From assembly GCA_028583685.1 (NCBI GenBank), contig JAMXIF010000077.1:11850363-11914362 (forward strand): 64,000 bases of DNA. Direction: 5' to 3'. This document shows, piece after piece, positions 44,891-57,112 of this stretch; within the stretch, counting starts at the first letter, position 1, and each line of letters starts with the position of its first letter. The position numbers were made by a program, and so were the translations under genes. The notes beneath the pieces are model-generated. The model was not told the origin of the DNA. It searched no databases and saw nothing but the letters and a program-made list of their open reading frames with translations. This stretch comes from Petaurus breviceps papuanus (taxonomy: Eukaryota; Chordata; Mammalia; Diprotodontia; Petauridae).

Positions 44891-45119
44891 ATAAGACACT
44901 ATCTGATCAATTTCCTGAGAGTGGCTTCCCCCCAATTTCCATACTTGGAATGATTTTTTTTTTTACTTCATTCAGGAACATGCCAATGTTCCTTACTTTG
45001 ACTTTAAGTGACACTCCCTACTTTTGATCCCTAAAGTGGAATTCATAGCTATTCTTAAAAAATAAATTATTAGATTAGAAACAGATATATAATGCTAATA
45101 GTCATTCCCAAATTAATAG

Positions 45120-45690
45120 TCACCAATGGTGATCAAAATGAAGAAATTCTAAAGTAAATTGAAAATTCCAAATCTCAAAAATGTACATCAAAACAGCTCT
45201 GACGTATGACCTCAAATCTATCATTAAAAAAGATGAAAAATGTTGGGGGTTGAGGGAATGATTGGTGGAGGGACCATGAGAAAACACTACAATAATTCAT
45301 TCTTGGTATGGTTCTAAATTCTTTCAGTCACTCAATAAAGCAATTTCACATTATTCAAGAAAAGTGTTCCTACTCTTTGACCCAGAGATACATATGCAGG
45401 GACCATGTGAAAATGTTGTTGACATAAAAAAAAAAAATTAAAAGTTGTCATAGAAGCATGATTTGTTATAACAAAAAGTTGAAAATAAAATGTGACCAAT
45501 AATTGAGGGATGATTAAAGAAGTTATGATTCAGGAATGTAAAGGAGTTTGATCTCACTGTAAGAAATGAAGAATATGAAGTAAGAAATCCCAGGGGAGTT
45601 ATGTTAAATTATGCAGAATAAAGAAATGAGTTAATAGAATAATTGCAACAAAGTGGTCAATATTTCAAGGTAAAAAAAGTGGAAAATTAA
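45120..45690 (+). repeat. Old L1 LINE 3' region
   Basis: 'catcaaaacagctctgacgt', 'ctactctttgacccagagat' and '...tctcactgtaagaaatgaag' follow the L1 ORF2 C-terminal and 3' extension order seen at 28300-28740. It is much more diverged than those copies. Confidence 0.5.
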
Positions 45691-46114
45691 ATACAAATTT
45701 TAAGTGCTAATATCATAATTTCAAAATTTAAGCACACATTATCCTTTAGAGTAACAACTAACAATCTAACTCACCCCCATCTTTCCAAGGAATGTACTGA
45801 ATAAAATGTTTTATTTTGGTATTTATTAGAAATAATCTCTTGTATAAAGGGGACATGTAGCAAAAATATTTTAAATGAAAAAAATAGCCTTTAAGATAGT
45901 AATATGCACATATTACAGTGAAAGACATTTTACAGGCTATAGCTGTGAAGATAGTTTAAAAACACTACAGATGCGATGTTTTCTTAATGTTAGGAACTTC
46001 CTATAAAAATTAACTCTCATTTTAGTAGAAACCTATTCACAATTTAAATTGCCTCTTAGCTCTTTTGAAAACCAAGTAAAGGGGGAAAAAGTATTTTAAA
46101 ATCTTCTGGTGAAC

Positions 46115-46262
46115 TTTTCCGCTGGAGTAGAGAGACTATTAGTTTGCAGAGGTCCTTGGTTCATATTCTGTCTCTAACATTCATTTTATATGTAATCTTG
46201 GACAAGTCATGTCTTTAAAAGGGTCGGGAGGAGGAATTGAACTAGATGGCTTCTGAAGTTTT
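46115..46262 (+). repeat. CORE-SINE/MIR
   Basis: 'aggtccttggttcatattct', 'tatgtaatcttggacaagtc' and 'tgaactagatggcttctgaa'. Confidence 0.6.
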
Positions 46263-48490
46263 TTTTTTCCTAATTTTAGATTCCTGATTTTATTCCGACT
46301 TCATGATTTTTGTGGCACTTTTTTGGGTTGACTTCTCAATTCCCACTGCCACTGACAAACGAATAGTATTCTCAGAAAGTAACTGACTACTTTTCCTCTC
46401 AGTATGAGTTAGCTCACACTAGTGCCTTCTTCACATTGATTATCCAGGTGACAAATTAGTAAACCAGAGTTAATTAGCCTCTATAAAAGAATATTTATTA
46501 GTATAGTAACAAGACTTGGTATAAAAATATCCCCACAAAAGTCTGAGACACAATTTCCCTAAATTTGATGGAGAATTGGGTTCATCTTTAGAGATCAAAT
46601 GTGGCAAAGGGATAACACATCTCCCAACTGAATCAAAGTTCATTTCTCTCTTTCTGGAGTCCTTATGAAGCTCCCCTGAAGTGTGTGTAGCTGTTTGCTT
46701 TGCCCAATATGTTAGTCCTTGTATAATCTTTCTGAAATTGTATTTTTGTCTGAACTTTGTGGATCACACTCCCTTAATCTGCCCTTTCTCCATTTACTCT
46801 CTCAGCTCTGTGTTGGATGCATTATTTGTCTGTTACTTATTCTGGTCCAGTTTCCTCTCTGAGACAAGGAGAAAGTGAGAAAGACAGAGACAAACAAAAT
46901 AGGATAATTCCTTCTCCCTCACAATCTGCCCTTTGGATACAAACACAGGTGTCTGACTCTACAAACCAATCTTAAAACTTAATTCAAAAGGCAGTTGCTG
47001 CAGTGATCCTGCTGGAATCTCCTTCTCAGATATTCTTTAGGCCCAAAGGTGTGTCTAGTTCTTTCAAACTGTTGCAATACATTTAGTCATCTGATTTCAT
47101 CCAGGGAATTAAAGCATTCTACTCCTTCCAAATCAACTAACTAGGCTGTTCTCACATAGTGCAAACCTTTGGCTGATTTATTTAATGAGGGTGATTAGCA
47201 ATTGGTCTCATTTATTTTACTTGTTTGGTTGGTTTATTTACCTTGTAACTCAATAAAAGAAGCATTCTCAGGTCATAAAGGCATACTCCATTCAGCACTC
47301 AGGAAACAAATAGCTAATCTTGAATATTCTTCTTTGCCTCTCATTTTAAATCAACGTGTTAATTGGAGTCATAAGTGGGTCACTGTTCTTAACTTTCTAT
47401 CAGACTCTTGCTGAAATGAGGGACAAGAATCAATCTCCCAAATGCAGTATCTCCTAAGTGCTGAATGGAAGAGATATTCCCAGTGTCACAAAGCTAGAAA
47501 ATGTTGGGGGTTAGATCATCCCAACTACAAATCCATCAGACCTGTCCAATGTAAAGTATCTTTGACCATAATTAGCTAATTTTAATCCCAGGGAAAAATA
47601 TATTAAACTCTAAGATCTTGGTTTAATTTTCTTTGTTTTTAGGAAATTCATTTTAAGTAAAAAGTTCTGAGTTCAATCACTATCTCTCTAAGCTCCACAT
47701 TCATGCTGGGGAAAACCCTGACACCTAAGCACAAGTTGGATTCTTTTCCTCATTTTGCATTACATCTATGTCAAGTTAATCTCTTGAGTGTGGCTGTGGC
47801 AAAAATATGCTTACTAGAGACATTTGGGTAACACAATAGGGAATTTTATCATGTTATTTGTGAATAGACAGGAATTGGGAGGTGAAGCTGGGGAAAGAGT
47901 TGACATTTCTTTGGAACTCCTCTCTGAGATTTGTATTTTGTCAAATTATCTTCTCATTGGCTCCCTTCCCAACAGCTCTCAGTTCTTTCTTTGCTCCATG
48001 CTTATTCCAACCAGATGCTAAAAATCTCTTCTTCTCAGATTCTGTGATAGCTTTCCTCTTTCATAGAAAAAAGTTCAGAGAATTACACAGTCATTCACAA
48101 TGAATTTGACTGATATAAGATAGAGGTGCACAGGCCATTTTCATGCACTGTTCTAATCCTAGGATTCAATCAAAAGTCTGTAGCTTTTTAGGACACTAGA
48201 GTCAAATGGCACCAACTCCACCCCTATACCACAGAGAGACTTGTTTGCATATGAGACTTAAGCCTTCCCCTCCCTCTCCCCTCTATCTCCTTCATGACAT
48301 CTCACTAAGGTTCTGAATCTCATCTAGGAGATCTGGACCTCCAAACCCTTACAAAACCAGGATATTTGACTAGATATTCTATTTCCCAATAATAGCTCAG
48401 CCTTTGATGGATAACTTCTAAAAGCTGCACCTACCTTCAAAATATATATATACAAAGAACAAAAATGAAATAGGAAGAACTCAAAGCAAA
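46263..48490. other. Unannotated 2.2-kb stretch
   Basis: No gene recognised. The minus strand near 46495 reads a possible poly(A)-signal context (actaataaatattctttta), so part of this region could be an old LTR-type repeat, but I cannot define ends. Open frames here are under 75 codons and featureless. Confidence 0.4.
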
Positions 48491-48493
48491 AAA

Positions 48494-48545
48494 TAGATGG
48501 ATGGATGGATGGATGGATGGATGGATGGATGGATGGATGGATAGG

Positions 48546-48614
<69 letters not shown>

Positions 48615-48634
48615 GTATGGATAGACAGACAGAC
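48494..48634. repeat. Compound (GGAT)n-(GATA)n microsatellite
   Basis: A GGAT array (to about 48543) changes to a GATA array (to about 48614) and ends in GACA units. The 107-codon minus-strand frame here is mostly repeat translation. Confidence 0.97.
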
Positions 48635-48974
48635 ATTTAGATTTCATCCATATTAATTATATTGATCCTTCTCCAACAGTAACTTGGACGATTATAACAA
48701 CATTTATACATTTTTGTTATTTTATGTTTTACTAGGAAAGGTGTTCCTGGTTAGAGCCTATTGCAATATATTTTTCAAGAAGAAAACCTGGGAGCAATTT
48801 AAAATAGTAACTTAGCAGTTTTGAAACATTTAAAATTGGGATTTAAAGAGCAAGGGAAAGATTATAAATTTATCTAGGCAAATGTAGAAAAGGAGAAAAT
48901 CCTCAGATATCCCTTAGAAAGTAACAAATTCAGTCCTACAGCAACAGACTTATATGAAATTACTTTCATTGTTT

Positions 48975-49234
48975 TTTTAATCAAATATTTTCTTAACTTC
49001 TAGTTTACATCATTCATGTTTGCAAGATTTTGATTTACAAATTTTCTCCCCTTTTTTCCCCTACCCACCACCCCAAAATAGCAATCCCACTGGATATGTC
49101 CTCCACCAAACTGCTCTCTCCCATATCTTCTCCTATATTCCCTCTGACTTTTCAGTAGGGCATGGCGGATCTCTGTATCCCAGTGCCTGTATTTCTTATT
49201 TCCCAGTTAGATGTAAAATAATATTGATAATAGC

Positions 49235-49266
<32 letters not shown>

Positions 49267-49894
49267 TGATTTTAAAACTTTGAATTTCAAATTCATTCCC
49301 TTCCTCCCTTGCCACCCATCCTTACTGGGAAGATAAGCAATTTAATATAGGTTGTACTTGTGTAGCTATGGAAAACATTTCCATAGTGGACTTATTGGAA
49401 AAGACTGACTATATCTCCCTCCCTCCTAATCCCACCTCCCACTTGTTCTATTCTCTACTTTCATTCTGTCCCTCTTCAAAAGTGGGTGCTTCCAACTTCC
49501 CTTATCCCCAGCCTGCCCTCTCTTCCATCATCCCCCCCCCCTCTCATCCCCTTCCCACCTACTCTCCTGTAGGGTGAGATACCCTATTTAGTGTTTATGC
49601 CATTACCTACCTATGCCAAATTCAATGAGAATAAATTTGACACATTCCCTTTTGCCTTTCTGTTCTTTTCCTCCATTGTGACCATTTTCCCTTGCCTCTT
49701 CTATATGAGATAGTTTATCCCATTCTGTTTCTCCCCATCTTTTCTCATTATATTCTCCTCTCACCCCTTAATTTCATCTTTTAGGTATGATCCCTTCCCA
49801 TTAAATTGGGAGTATCTATATATACTTGTACACATATATACAGACATTCACATATGTATTCATACACCCATATACCCTCCTATATGTATGCATA

Positions 49895-49926
<32 letters not shown>

Positions 49927-51850
49927 CACATACACATTTCTAATCCTTTCAATTATTCTCATACTGAGAAAAGTTTCATAAGTTACAATTATTGTTTTTC
50001 CATGTAGGAATGTAAATAGTTCAACTTTGCTAAGTTCCTAATAATTTCTTTTCCCTGTTTACCTTCTCATGCATCTCTTGCTTCTTTTATCAGAATATCA
50101 AATTTTCTGTTCAACTCTGGTTTTTTTTCATTAAGAATGCTTGAAAGTCCTCTATTCCACTGAATGACCATATTTTCCCCTGAAACATGATACTCAGTTT
50201 TGCTGGTAGGTGGTTCTTGGTCTTAATCCCAGCTCCTTTGCCCTCAAGAAATAACATATTCCAAGTCCTTTGATCGCTCAGTGTGGAAGCTGCCATATCC
50301 TGTGTTATCCTGATTGTGTTTCAACAATATTCAAATTGTTTCTTCCTGGCTGCTTGTAATATTTTCTCCTTGATCTGGGAATTCCAGAACCTTGCTATAA
50401 TATTCCTAGGGGTTTTCTTTTTGGGATCTTTTTCAGGAGGTAATCAGTGGATTCTTTCAACCTCTATTTTGCCCTCTGGTTCAAAAATCTCAGGGCAATT
50501 TTCCTTGAGAATTTCTTGAAGGATGATTTCTAGGTTCTTTTTTTGATCATGGATTTCAGGTAGTCCATTAATTTTTAAATTTACTCTCCTGGATCTATTT
50601 TCCAGGTTAGTGGTTTTCCCAGTGAGATATTTCATATTGCCTTCTTTTTTTTTCATTTCTTTGGATCTCTTTAATAGTATCTCAATTTCTCATAAAGTCT
50701 CTAGCTTCCATTTGCTCCAATCTAATTCTCAAGGAAGTATTCTATTCAGTGAGCTTTTGAGATTCTTTTTCCATCTGGACAATTCAGCTTTTTAAGCCAT
50801 TCTTCTTCTTATTGTCTTTTTGAGCCTCTTTTGCCATCTGAGTTAGTCTATTTTTTAAGGTGTTCTTTTCTTCAGTCAGGTTGTTGTCTCTCATTTCATA
50901 ATGTTCTTGCATTGTTCTCATTTCTCTTCCCAATTTTTCCTTCACTTTTCTTATTTGGTTTTCAAAATCTTTCTTAAATCCTCTATGGCCTATAATCAGC
51001 TCATGTTTTTCTTAGAAGCTTTTAGTGAAGGAATTCTGACTTTGCTGTCTTCCTCCTGTTCCATGCTTTGATCCTTTTTGTCCCCAAAATAGGAATGTAA
51101 AGTTGGATTGCTCTGCTTGGTTTTCTTCCTTTCCTGCTCATGTTGCCACTCAATTACTTGACTTTTGAGCTTTTTGCCACAGTAGGACTCTGCTACCAGA
51201 CAGGGGAACTTCATCCCAAATGCTGGGGTTTTCTCAGCTGCTGAGCATATTAGTTGGGAGCCGTCTCTGAAGAATCCATACATTCTGGCAAGCTGGTCAC
51301 ACACTCCAAGGCTTCCACCCTTAGACCAAAATCCAGATCCAAGCAGGTTAAAGCAATAGGGATTACCCCTCTGACCCGTAGCTTGGTCCCCCTATAATCT
51401 GCAGGCCAGGAGCTGAAGCTGCCACATGGCAGTGGCTGCACTGCCTTGGCTCCTCAGCAGCTTCTCCCTCCAGAGGATGAAGGCGGACGACACACTCCCA
51501 AACTACAGATCCCAAAGTCCACACTGCACTGACCTCTCGCATTTATGGGTTGATCATTGTGGAAACCATCACAGCTGCTGGTTATCTGAAGTCTCTCCAG
51601 CTGGTGGATGGTCAGGCTGCCCTGAGGCTAAAACTTCTGGCTCATGGGAGATGGGCTCCCAGAGTGCTGTGCTGTCTGCTGCCTGCTGTATTGCCAGGCT
51701 GTCCTCAGTGGGAGGTTAGCTTCTTTGTGTCATTTTGTGGGTTCTGTAGCTCCAAAGTTTGTTCAGAGTCACCTTTTACACGAATTGGAAAAAGTAGGAG
51801 CTGTAGCCCCACAGAAGTCCTGATTCTACTTTGCTATTTTGACTCCCATC
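48975..51850 (-). mobile_element. Full-length HAL1-like (half-L1) element
   Basis: A 2876-bp ORF1-only element with a perfect 13-bp target-site duplication, actttcattgttt (48962-48974 and 51851-51863). On the minus strand: 5' end 'gatgggagtcaaaatagca', a GC-rich 5' UTR of about 0.7 kb, ORF1 (about 51140-50070), then a 1.1-kb 3' UTR with a TA/CATA-rich stretch at 49800-49930 and purine-rich sense tracts, ending in an A-rich tail. No ORF2. The clean duplication and single 5' module make this a good reference for the family. Confidence 0.88.
50075..51140 (-). pseudogene. L1-type ORF1 of the HAL1-like element
   Basis: The N-terminus reads 'NPTLHSYFGDKKDQSMEQ' and 'EEDSKVRIPSLKASKKN', followed by a decayed coiled coil, the RRM ('LENRSRRVNLKINGLPE', 'NLEIILQEILKENCPEIFEP') and the C-terminal domain ('HLPAKLSIMFQGKIWSFSG', 'IEDFQAFLMKKNQS'). 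L1 ORF1p binds L1 RNA as a trimer through such a coiled coil. At least two stops fall in the C-terminal half (after 'KIEVERIH' and after 'KKQFEYC'), and there are frame changes in the coiled coil, so it is not functional. Confidence 0.8.
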
Positions 51851-52077
51851 ACTTTCATTGTTTATCTTTATAAACAGGGAAGTTTGAAGATTAATTTTGC
51901 TTATTTCCTATACTTCTTTTCCACTTAATTGCAATCTAAAAATCTATATATCTATTTGATCTAAGGCAGTTTCCTCTTACAGTTCAGTAACAATTTACAG
52001 TATTAAAAAGACCCTAAAATTTTGCTCATAGACCTCTTGGATATGTAATAAAAATAACAACAGTAGCAAATAGTCTA

Positions 52078-52308
52078 CCTTCATGTAGTGCCTACTGTGT
52101 AGCAGACACTTTACCAACATTATTATTTTGATCCTTACAACTAGTCTGGGAGTTAGTTGCTATTATTATTTCCATTTTACAAGTAATGAAAGAGAGGTAA
52201 ACAGAGGTTAAGTAACTTCTTCAGGCTTATACAACTGGTAAGTGTCTGGGGACATATTGGAAGACAGGTATTCTTGACTTCATTCACACTACTCTGCCAC
52301 TATATCCA
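52078..52308 (-). repeat. MIR SINE
   Basis: 'agtgcctactgtgtagcaga', 'ttgatccttacaactagtct', 'tccattttacaagtaatgaa', 'agaggttaagtaacttcttc': antisense MIR, close to full length. Confidence 0.75.
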
Positions 52309-52764
52309 GTTATTTCATAAGAATGCTAATGGGTTCTAGAATTCTATGCTTTACTCGAGTTGTATTTTTTTTAAATCAACTACAAGAGAATCTTAATGGG
52401 TCTGCTTGGATTATACTTGGCTTTTCCTAGAATTCAAAATGTCCCATTATTCATAATACAAAAAATTCTAAAATTCGATAGTCACTCCAGAGTGACCAAT
52501 AATCTTACCTGACCATTAATTCACATGTTCATTTGCACAGTCTTAAATTAATCTTGATTTTCTTTTACAAATGGGAAGACTGAATGAGAGTATGGTGTCT
52601 TTTAAAAGTAATACACCTATCTAAACTAAAAACCATGATTTTTTAAAAATCCATTTGTCAGCTCAAAATGCAACAGCTCTCTTTTGGGCAGGAGTTGGGT
52701 CACTCAGAATATACTGAATTCTTGTCATTTATGTGAACATAGTCTGTCTATCTGAGTTACAGGA

Positions 52765-52925
52765 GCATAGTTAAAGAACTGAAAGACTCCAGAGACAATT
52801 TAATACAATTATTCATTTTAGATTTGGGAAACTGAGGCCTAAATGTCTTCAGTTTGCATCATTACAGTGTTAGACAAAAGTTATAAATCCAGGTCCTCTT
52901 GCTCAAGAGACAGTACTTTTTGTCA
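52765..52925 (-). repeat. CORE-SINE/MIR-related remnant
   Basis: 'ttcattttagatttgggaaa', 'ctgaggcctaaatgtcttca' and 'ataaatccaggtcctcttgc' are the antisense of the CORE plus head. Confidence 0.55.
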
Positions 52926-53034
52926 CCTGCAATTTCTTCTTCTCTAGGGCCTGTTTTGCTTTGAAGATTATATTAGCTAAGAAATCAATTCTTTGGCTCT
53001 AGCCTTCAGTCAATTTTCAGAACAAAAAGTTTAT

Positions 53035-53165
53035 TCAAGTTTTCCTATTAACTAGCCTTGTGACCTCAGGCAGCTTACTTATGCTCACCATGGCCCAGTT
53101 CTTCTTCTTTAACATAAGGAGGCTGGATTCAATAACTTGTTAAGTGCCTTTCAGCTTTAAATTTA
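53035..53165 (+). repeat. CORE-SINE/MIR
   Basis: 'aactagccttgtgacctcag', 'gcagcttacttatgctcacc', 'gaggctggattcaataactt'. Confidence 0.6.
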
Positions 53166-53229
53166 AAAGCTCAGGATCCAAGAACCATGGTATGTGCTGG
53201 ATGTTGTTGGTACTACCTGATCCCCAGGC

Positions 53230-53335
53230 CTGGAATGGAAGCATTCCCTACCCACTTAGCTTCTTGGAATCTCTCTGTCTTTTCAGTATTTAGCTCAATC
53301 ACGATTTCTTTTTTTCTACAAAGGCTTTACTGCTC
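53230..53335 (+). repeat. L2 LINE fragment
   Basis: 'ggcctggaatggaagcattc' and 'cctacccacttagcttcttg' match the C-terminal L2 ORF region (WNALP... segment). Confidence 0.6.
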
Positions 53336-53350
53336 TATCTCCCTATCTGC

Positions 53351-53450
53351 CAATAAACATTGATTAAGCCCTTACTATGTGCCAGGTATTGTGCTCAATC
53401 TGGGGATACATGAAAGGCAATAATGTCACCTCTACTCTCACAAAGGACAT
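53351..53450 (-). repeat. L2-like fragment
   Basis: 'cccttactatgtgccaggta', 'ttgtgctcaatctggggata' resemble the antisense L2 3' segment also seen at 12945, 22470 and 33890. Confidence 0.55.
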
Positions 53451-53490
53451 ATCTGTTTCTTAGTACTTCCTCACCACACAGACACACAGA

Positions 53491-53524
53491 ATCACACACA
53501 CACACACACACACATACACACACA
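53491..53524. repeat. (AC)n microsatellite
   Basis: Short CA run with one T substitution. Confidence 0.93.
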
Positions 53525-53768
53525 ATGTTACTTTTATCCTTCATATACTCAATTCTATACATGATACAGTCTCATCTCCTTATCAAATACACTGAGGGCT
53601 TTTGGATGGTATAGACCATCTCATTTTTGTCTCTGAATTGATAGAACATAATACAATTCCTGATTTGATTTGATTTGAATTGCATGGTATCTAGACTTTG
53701 GAAACTGAGTCAGCAACCATATTTGAGTAGTACAGGTAGACTTTTTTGATTAATTTAAGATCATTCCA

Positions 53769-56704
53769 GGGGCAGAGTCAAGATGGCAGAGTAGAACCAG
53801 GATTTCCACTGGGCTCCAGCTTCCATCTCCTACAATTCATGTATAAAATGACTCTAGAAAAACTTTGGAGCTATAGAACCCACAAAATGACACAGAGAAG
53901 GTAACCTACCACTGAGGACAGCCCAGAAGGCCAGCAGGAAGCAGCCAGCACAGCACTCTGGGGGTTGAGCCCAACCCCCCAAACCACACTGAGCCTGAGG
54001 TTTTAGCCTCAGGGCAGCATGACCAGGCACCAGCTGGAGGGACTTCAGATCACCAGCAGCTGTGGCACTTTCCAGAATTATCAACCCATAGGTGCTAAGG
54101 ACAAAGTGAGAGGTCAGTACAGTGTAGACTTTGGGAACTGGAAATTTGGGAGTGAGGTCTGGGCTTTTCCCTGAGGCAAGAAGTAGCTGAGCCTTTATGG
54201 CTGTGCAGACACCAAACTCATGGCTGCTTCAATGGTTCTGGTCTATACATTGTAGGGGGACCAAGCTACCAGTCTGAGTGCTAATCGCTTCTGCTTTAAC
54301 GTGCTTGGATCTGGATTGCTGTATAGGGTGGATGTCCTGGGGTGCATGAGCAGTCTGCCAGAGTGTGTGGAGCCTTCAGAGAGGGCAACCAACTAATACC
54401 TCTAGCAGATGTGAAAAGCCCAGCATTTGGGGAAAAAAAACTCCCCTTTCTGGTAGAGGAGTTCTACTGTGGCAAAATGCTCAAAGTCAAGTAATTGAGT
54501 GGCAACATGAACAAGAAAAGGAAGAAAAGAAAAAAAACACATTTTGACATTAGACTCTATTTTGGGGACAAAAAGGATCAAAGCATGGAACAGGAAGAAG
54601 ACAGCAAAGTCAGAACTCCTGCAACAAAAGCTTCCAAGAAAAATATGATCTGGTTCCAGGACATGGAGGAGATGAAGAAAAATTTTGAAAACCAAATAAA
54701 AGAAGTGGAGGAAAAATTGGGAAGAGAAATGAGAATTATGCAAGAAAATTATGACATGAGATTCAACAACCTGACGGAAGAAAATAACACCTTAAAAATA
54801 GACAAACTCAGATGGCAAAAGAGGCTCAAAAAGGCAATGAGGAGAAGAAAGCCTTAAAAAGCTGAATTGTCCAAATGGAAAAAGAATCTCAAAAGCTCAC
54901 TGAAGAGAATACTCCCTTCAGAATTAGATTGGAGCAAATGGAAGCTAGTGGCTTTATGGGAAATCAAGATACTATTAAACAGATCCAAACAAATGAAAAA
55001 ATAGAAGGCAATATGAAATATCTCATTGGGAAACACTGACCTGGACAATAGATCTAGGATAGATAATTTAAAAAATTATTGGACTACCTGAAATCCATGA
55101 TCAAGAAAAAAATCTAGAAACCATCCTTCAAGAAATTCTCAAGGAAAATTGCCTTGTGGTTTTAGAACCAGAAGGCAAAATAAAGGTTGAAAGAATCCAC
55201 TGATCACCTCCTGAAAAAGATCCCAAAAAGAAAACTCCTAGGAATTTTATAGCCAGGTTCTGTAGTTCCCAGATAAAGGATAAAATATTACACACAGCCA
55301 GGAAGAAACAATTTCAATATTGTAGAAACACAATTAGGATAACTCAGGATCTGGCAGCTTCCAAACTGAGGTATCAAAGGGCTTGGAATACGATAATCCA
55401 GAGGTCAAAGGAGCTGGGATTAAAACCAAGAATCACCTACCCAGCAATCCTGATTATCATGTTTCAGGAGAAAATATGGTCATTCAGTGGATTAGAGGAC
55501 TTTCAAGCATTCTTGATGAATGAACCATAGTTGAATAGAAAATTTGATATTCAGATACAAGAAGCAAGAGAAGCAGGAGAAGGTAAACAGAGAAAAGAAT
55601 TTATTAGGAACTTATCAAAGTTGAACTACTTACATTCCTAAATGGAAAAATGATCATTGTAATTTAGGAAACTTTGATCAATATAAGAATAGTTGAAGGG
55701 AATAGAAATGTATGTGTGTATATATATGAATAAATATATATATAGACACACATATATAGACATATATCTAGGTGTATAGATATACATAAACATATATATG
55801 TATACATATATGTATATGTCTATATAGGAGGGTATATGGGCATATGAAAACATATGTGTGTATATGTATACAGGTATACATAGAGGGCACAGGACCAATC
55901 GAATAAGAAGGGAGGATACTTGAAAGGCGAAATTAAGAAATGAAAAAGGGATATAATGAAAGGAGATGGGGAGAGATAGAATGGGGGTAAATTATCTCAT
56001 ATAGAAGAGTCAAGAAAAACTGTTACAATGCAGGGGAAGAACAGGAAGGCAAAAGGGAATGAGTCAACCTTATTTTTGTTGATTTTGGCTTGGGCGGGGG
56101 ATGACATAAACACTAAATAGAGTATCTCACCCTACAGGAGAGTAGAGGGGAAGGGGAAGAGAGGGGGGATAATGGAAGGGAGGGCAGACTGTGGGGGAGG
56201 GAAGTTGGAAGCACCCACATTTGAAAAGGGACAGGATCAAAGTAGAGCATAGAAAAAATGGGGGTGGCATAAGATGGAGGGAAATATAGTCATTCACAAT
56301 ATGTGCACTATGGAAATGTTTTCATAGCTACACATATACAACCTATATTGAATTGCTTATCTTCCCAGTGAGGGTGGGTGACAATGGAGGAAGCAAAAGA
56401 ATTTGGAATTCAAAGTTAAAATGTTTAAAAATATAAATACTTATTATTATTATTTTACATGTAACTGGGAAATGAGATATATAATCACTGGGGCATAGAG
56501 TTCCACCATTCCCTACTGGAAAGTCAGAGGAGGAATGGGAGAAGCTATGGGAGAGAGCAGATTGGGGAGGTGATATTTAGTGGGATCACTGTTTTGGGGT
56601 GGTGGGTAGGGAAAAATAGGGAGAACATTTGTAACTCAAAGTTCTGCGGAAATGAATGACATAAACGAAAAAATTTTAAAAAGAGAGAAATAAAATAAAA
56701 TAAA
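53769..56704 (+). mobile_element. Full-length HAL1-like (half-L1) element
   Basis: A 2936-bp forward copy. The 5' end reads ggggcagagtcaagatggca; the 3' end is an A-rich 'aaataaaataaaataaa' tail. Flanked by a 12-bp duplication with one mismatch (aagatcattcca at 53757-53768, aagatcatgcca at 56705-56716). Order: 5' UTR (to about 54506), ORF1 (54507-55641), 3' UTR with a TATA/CATA microsatellite-like stretch (55700-55880) and G-rich purine tracts (56100-56280), then a segment homologous to the L1 3' terminus (56330-56475) and a further 230-bp extension. No endonuclease or reverse transcriptase. One 5' module only. Confidence 0.88.
54507..55641 (+). pseudogene. L1-type ORF1 of the HAL1-like element
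   Basis: The start ATG at 54507 opens 'MNKKRKKRKKTHFDIRLYF', followed by 'GDKKDQSMEQEEDSKVRTP'; the natural stop is TAA at 55639-55641 after 'LSKLNYLHS', giving about 378 codons against 338 in human L1 ORF1. A coiled coil covers roughly residues 50-150 ('ENQIKEVEEKLGREM...', heptad-like L/I/M spacing), then the RRM ('...DNLKIIGLPEIHD' in pieces) and the C-terminal domain ('KKKTPRNFIARF', 'ITQDLAASKLR', 'ITYPAILIIMFQEKIWSF'). At least three frame changes occur (near 54800-54836, near 55035 and near 55070), with extra stops, including one in the C-terminal end ('AFLMNEP' then stop), so the copy is dead. Confidence 0.82.
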
Positions 56705-56999
56705 AAGATCATGCCATACCTGCATCCTAGCTGCCATAAAGAAACACGATTAAAAAAAGAAACCCTACGAATCCAGAGTCATAAGTCATTTCTCTCCTAA
56801 GATTTCCCCAGGACTGCAGTCCCAAGATTCCCCCAAGCAATGTTCCCCACTCCTTTTCCATAACATTTCTTTATTCTATCCTGAATGTAGACAACATTGT
56901 ACCAAAGCCCTTTCTACACATCAATTGTTGTATCTTAAGATTACTTAAAAACATTTTATAGCCTCCCTTTCCCTGTCCCAGGACAGTTTCCTTGAGGAA

Positions 57000-57112
57000 G
57001 TGTGACTACTTACATGGCCTTGGACAATTCTGGTCTTTATTTTCCTGATCCAGAAAATGAGAAGTTGGACTAGAGGATTTCTAAAGTTCTTTCAGTTTCT
57101 AAATATGTAACC
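57000..57112 (+). repeat. CORE-SINE/MIR 3' part
   Basis: 'ttacatggccttggacaatt', 'ttcctgatccagaaaatgag' and 'gttggactagaggatttcta'. Confidence 0.6.

Noticed and set aside
46380-48320. Possible old LTR-type repeat on the minus strand, with a poly(A)-signal-like site near 46495
   Set aside because: No TG...CA ends, no target duplication and no second copy in the window to support it.
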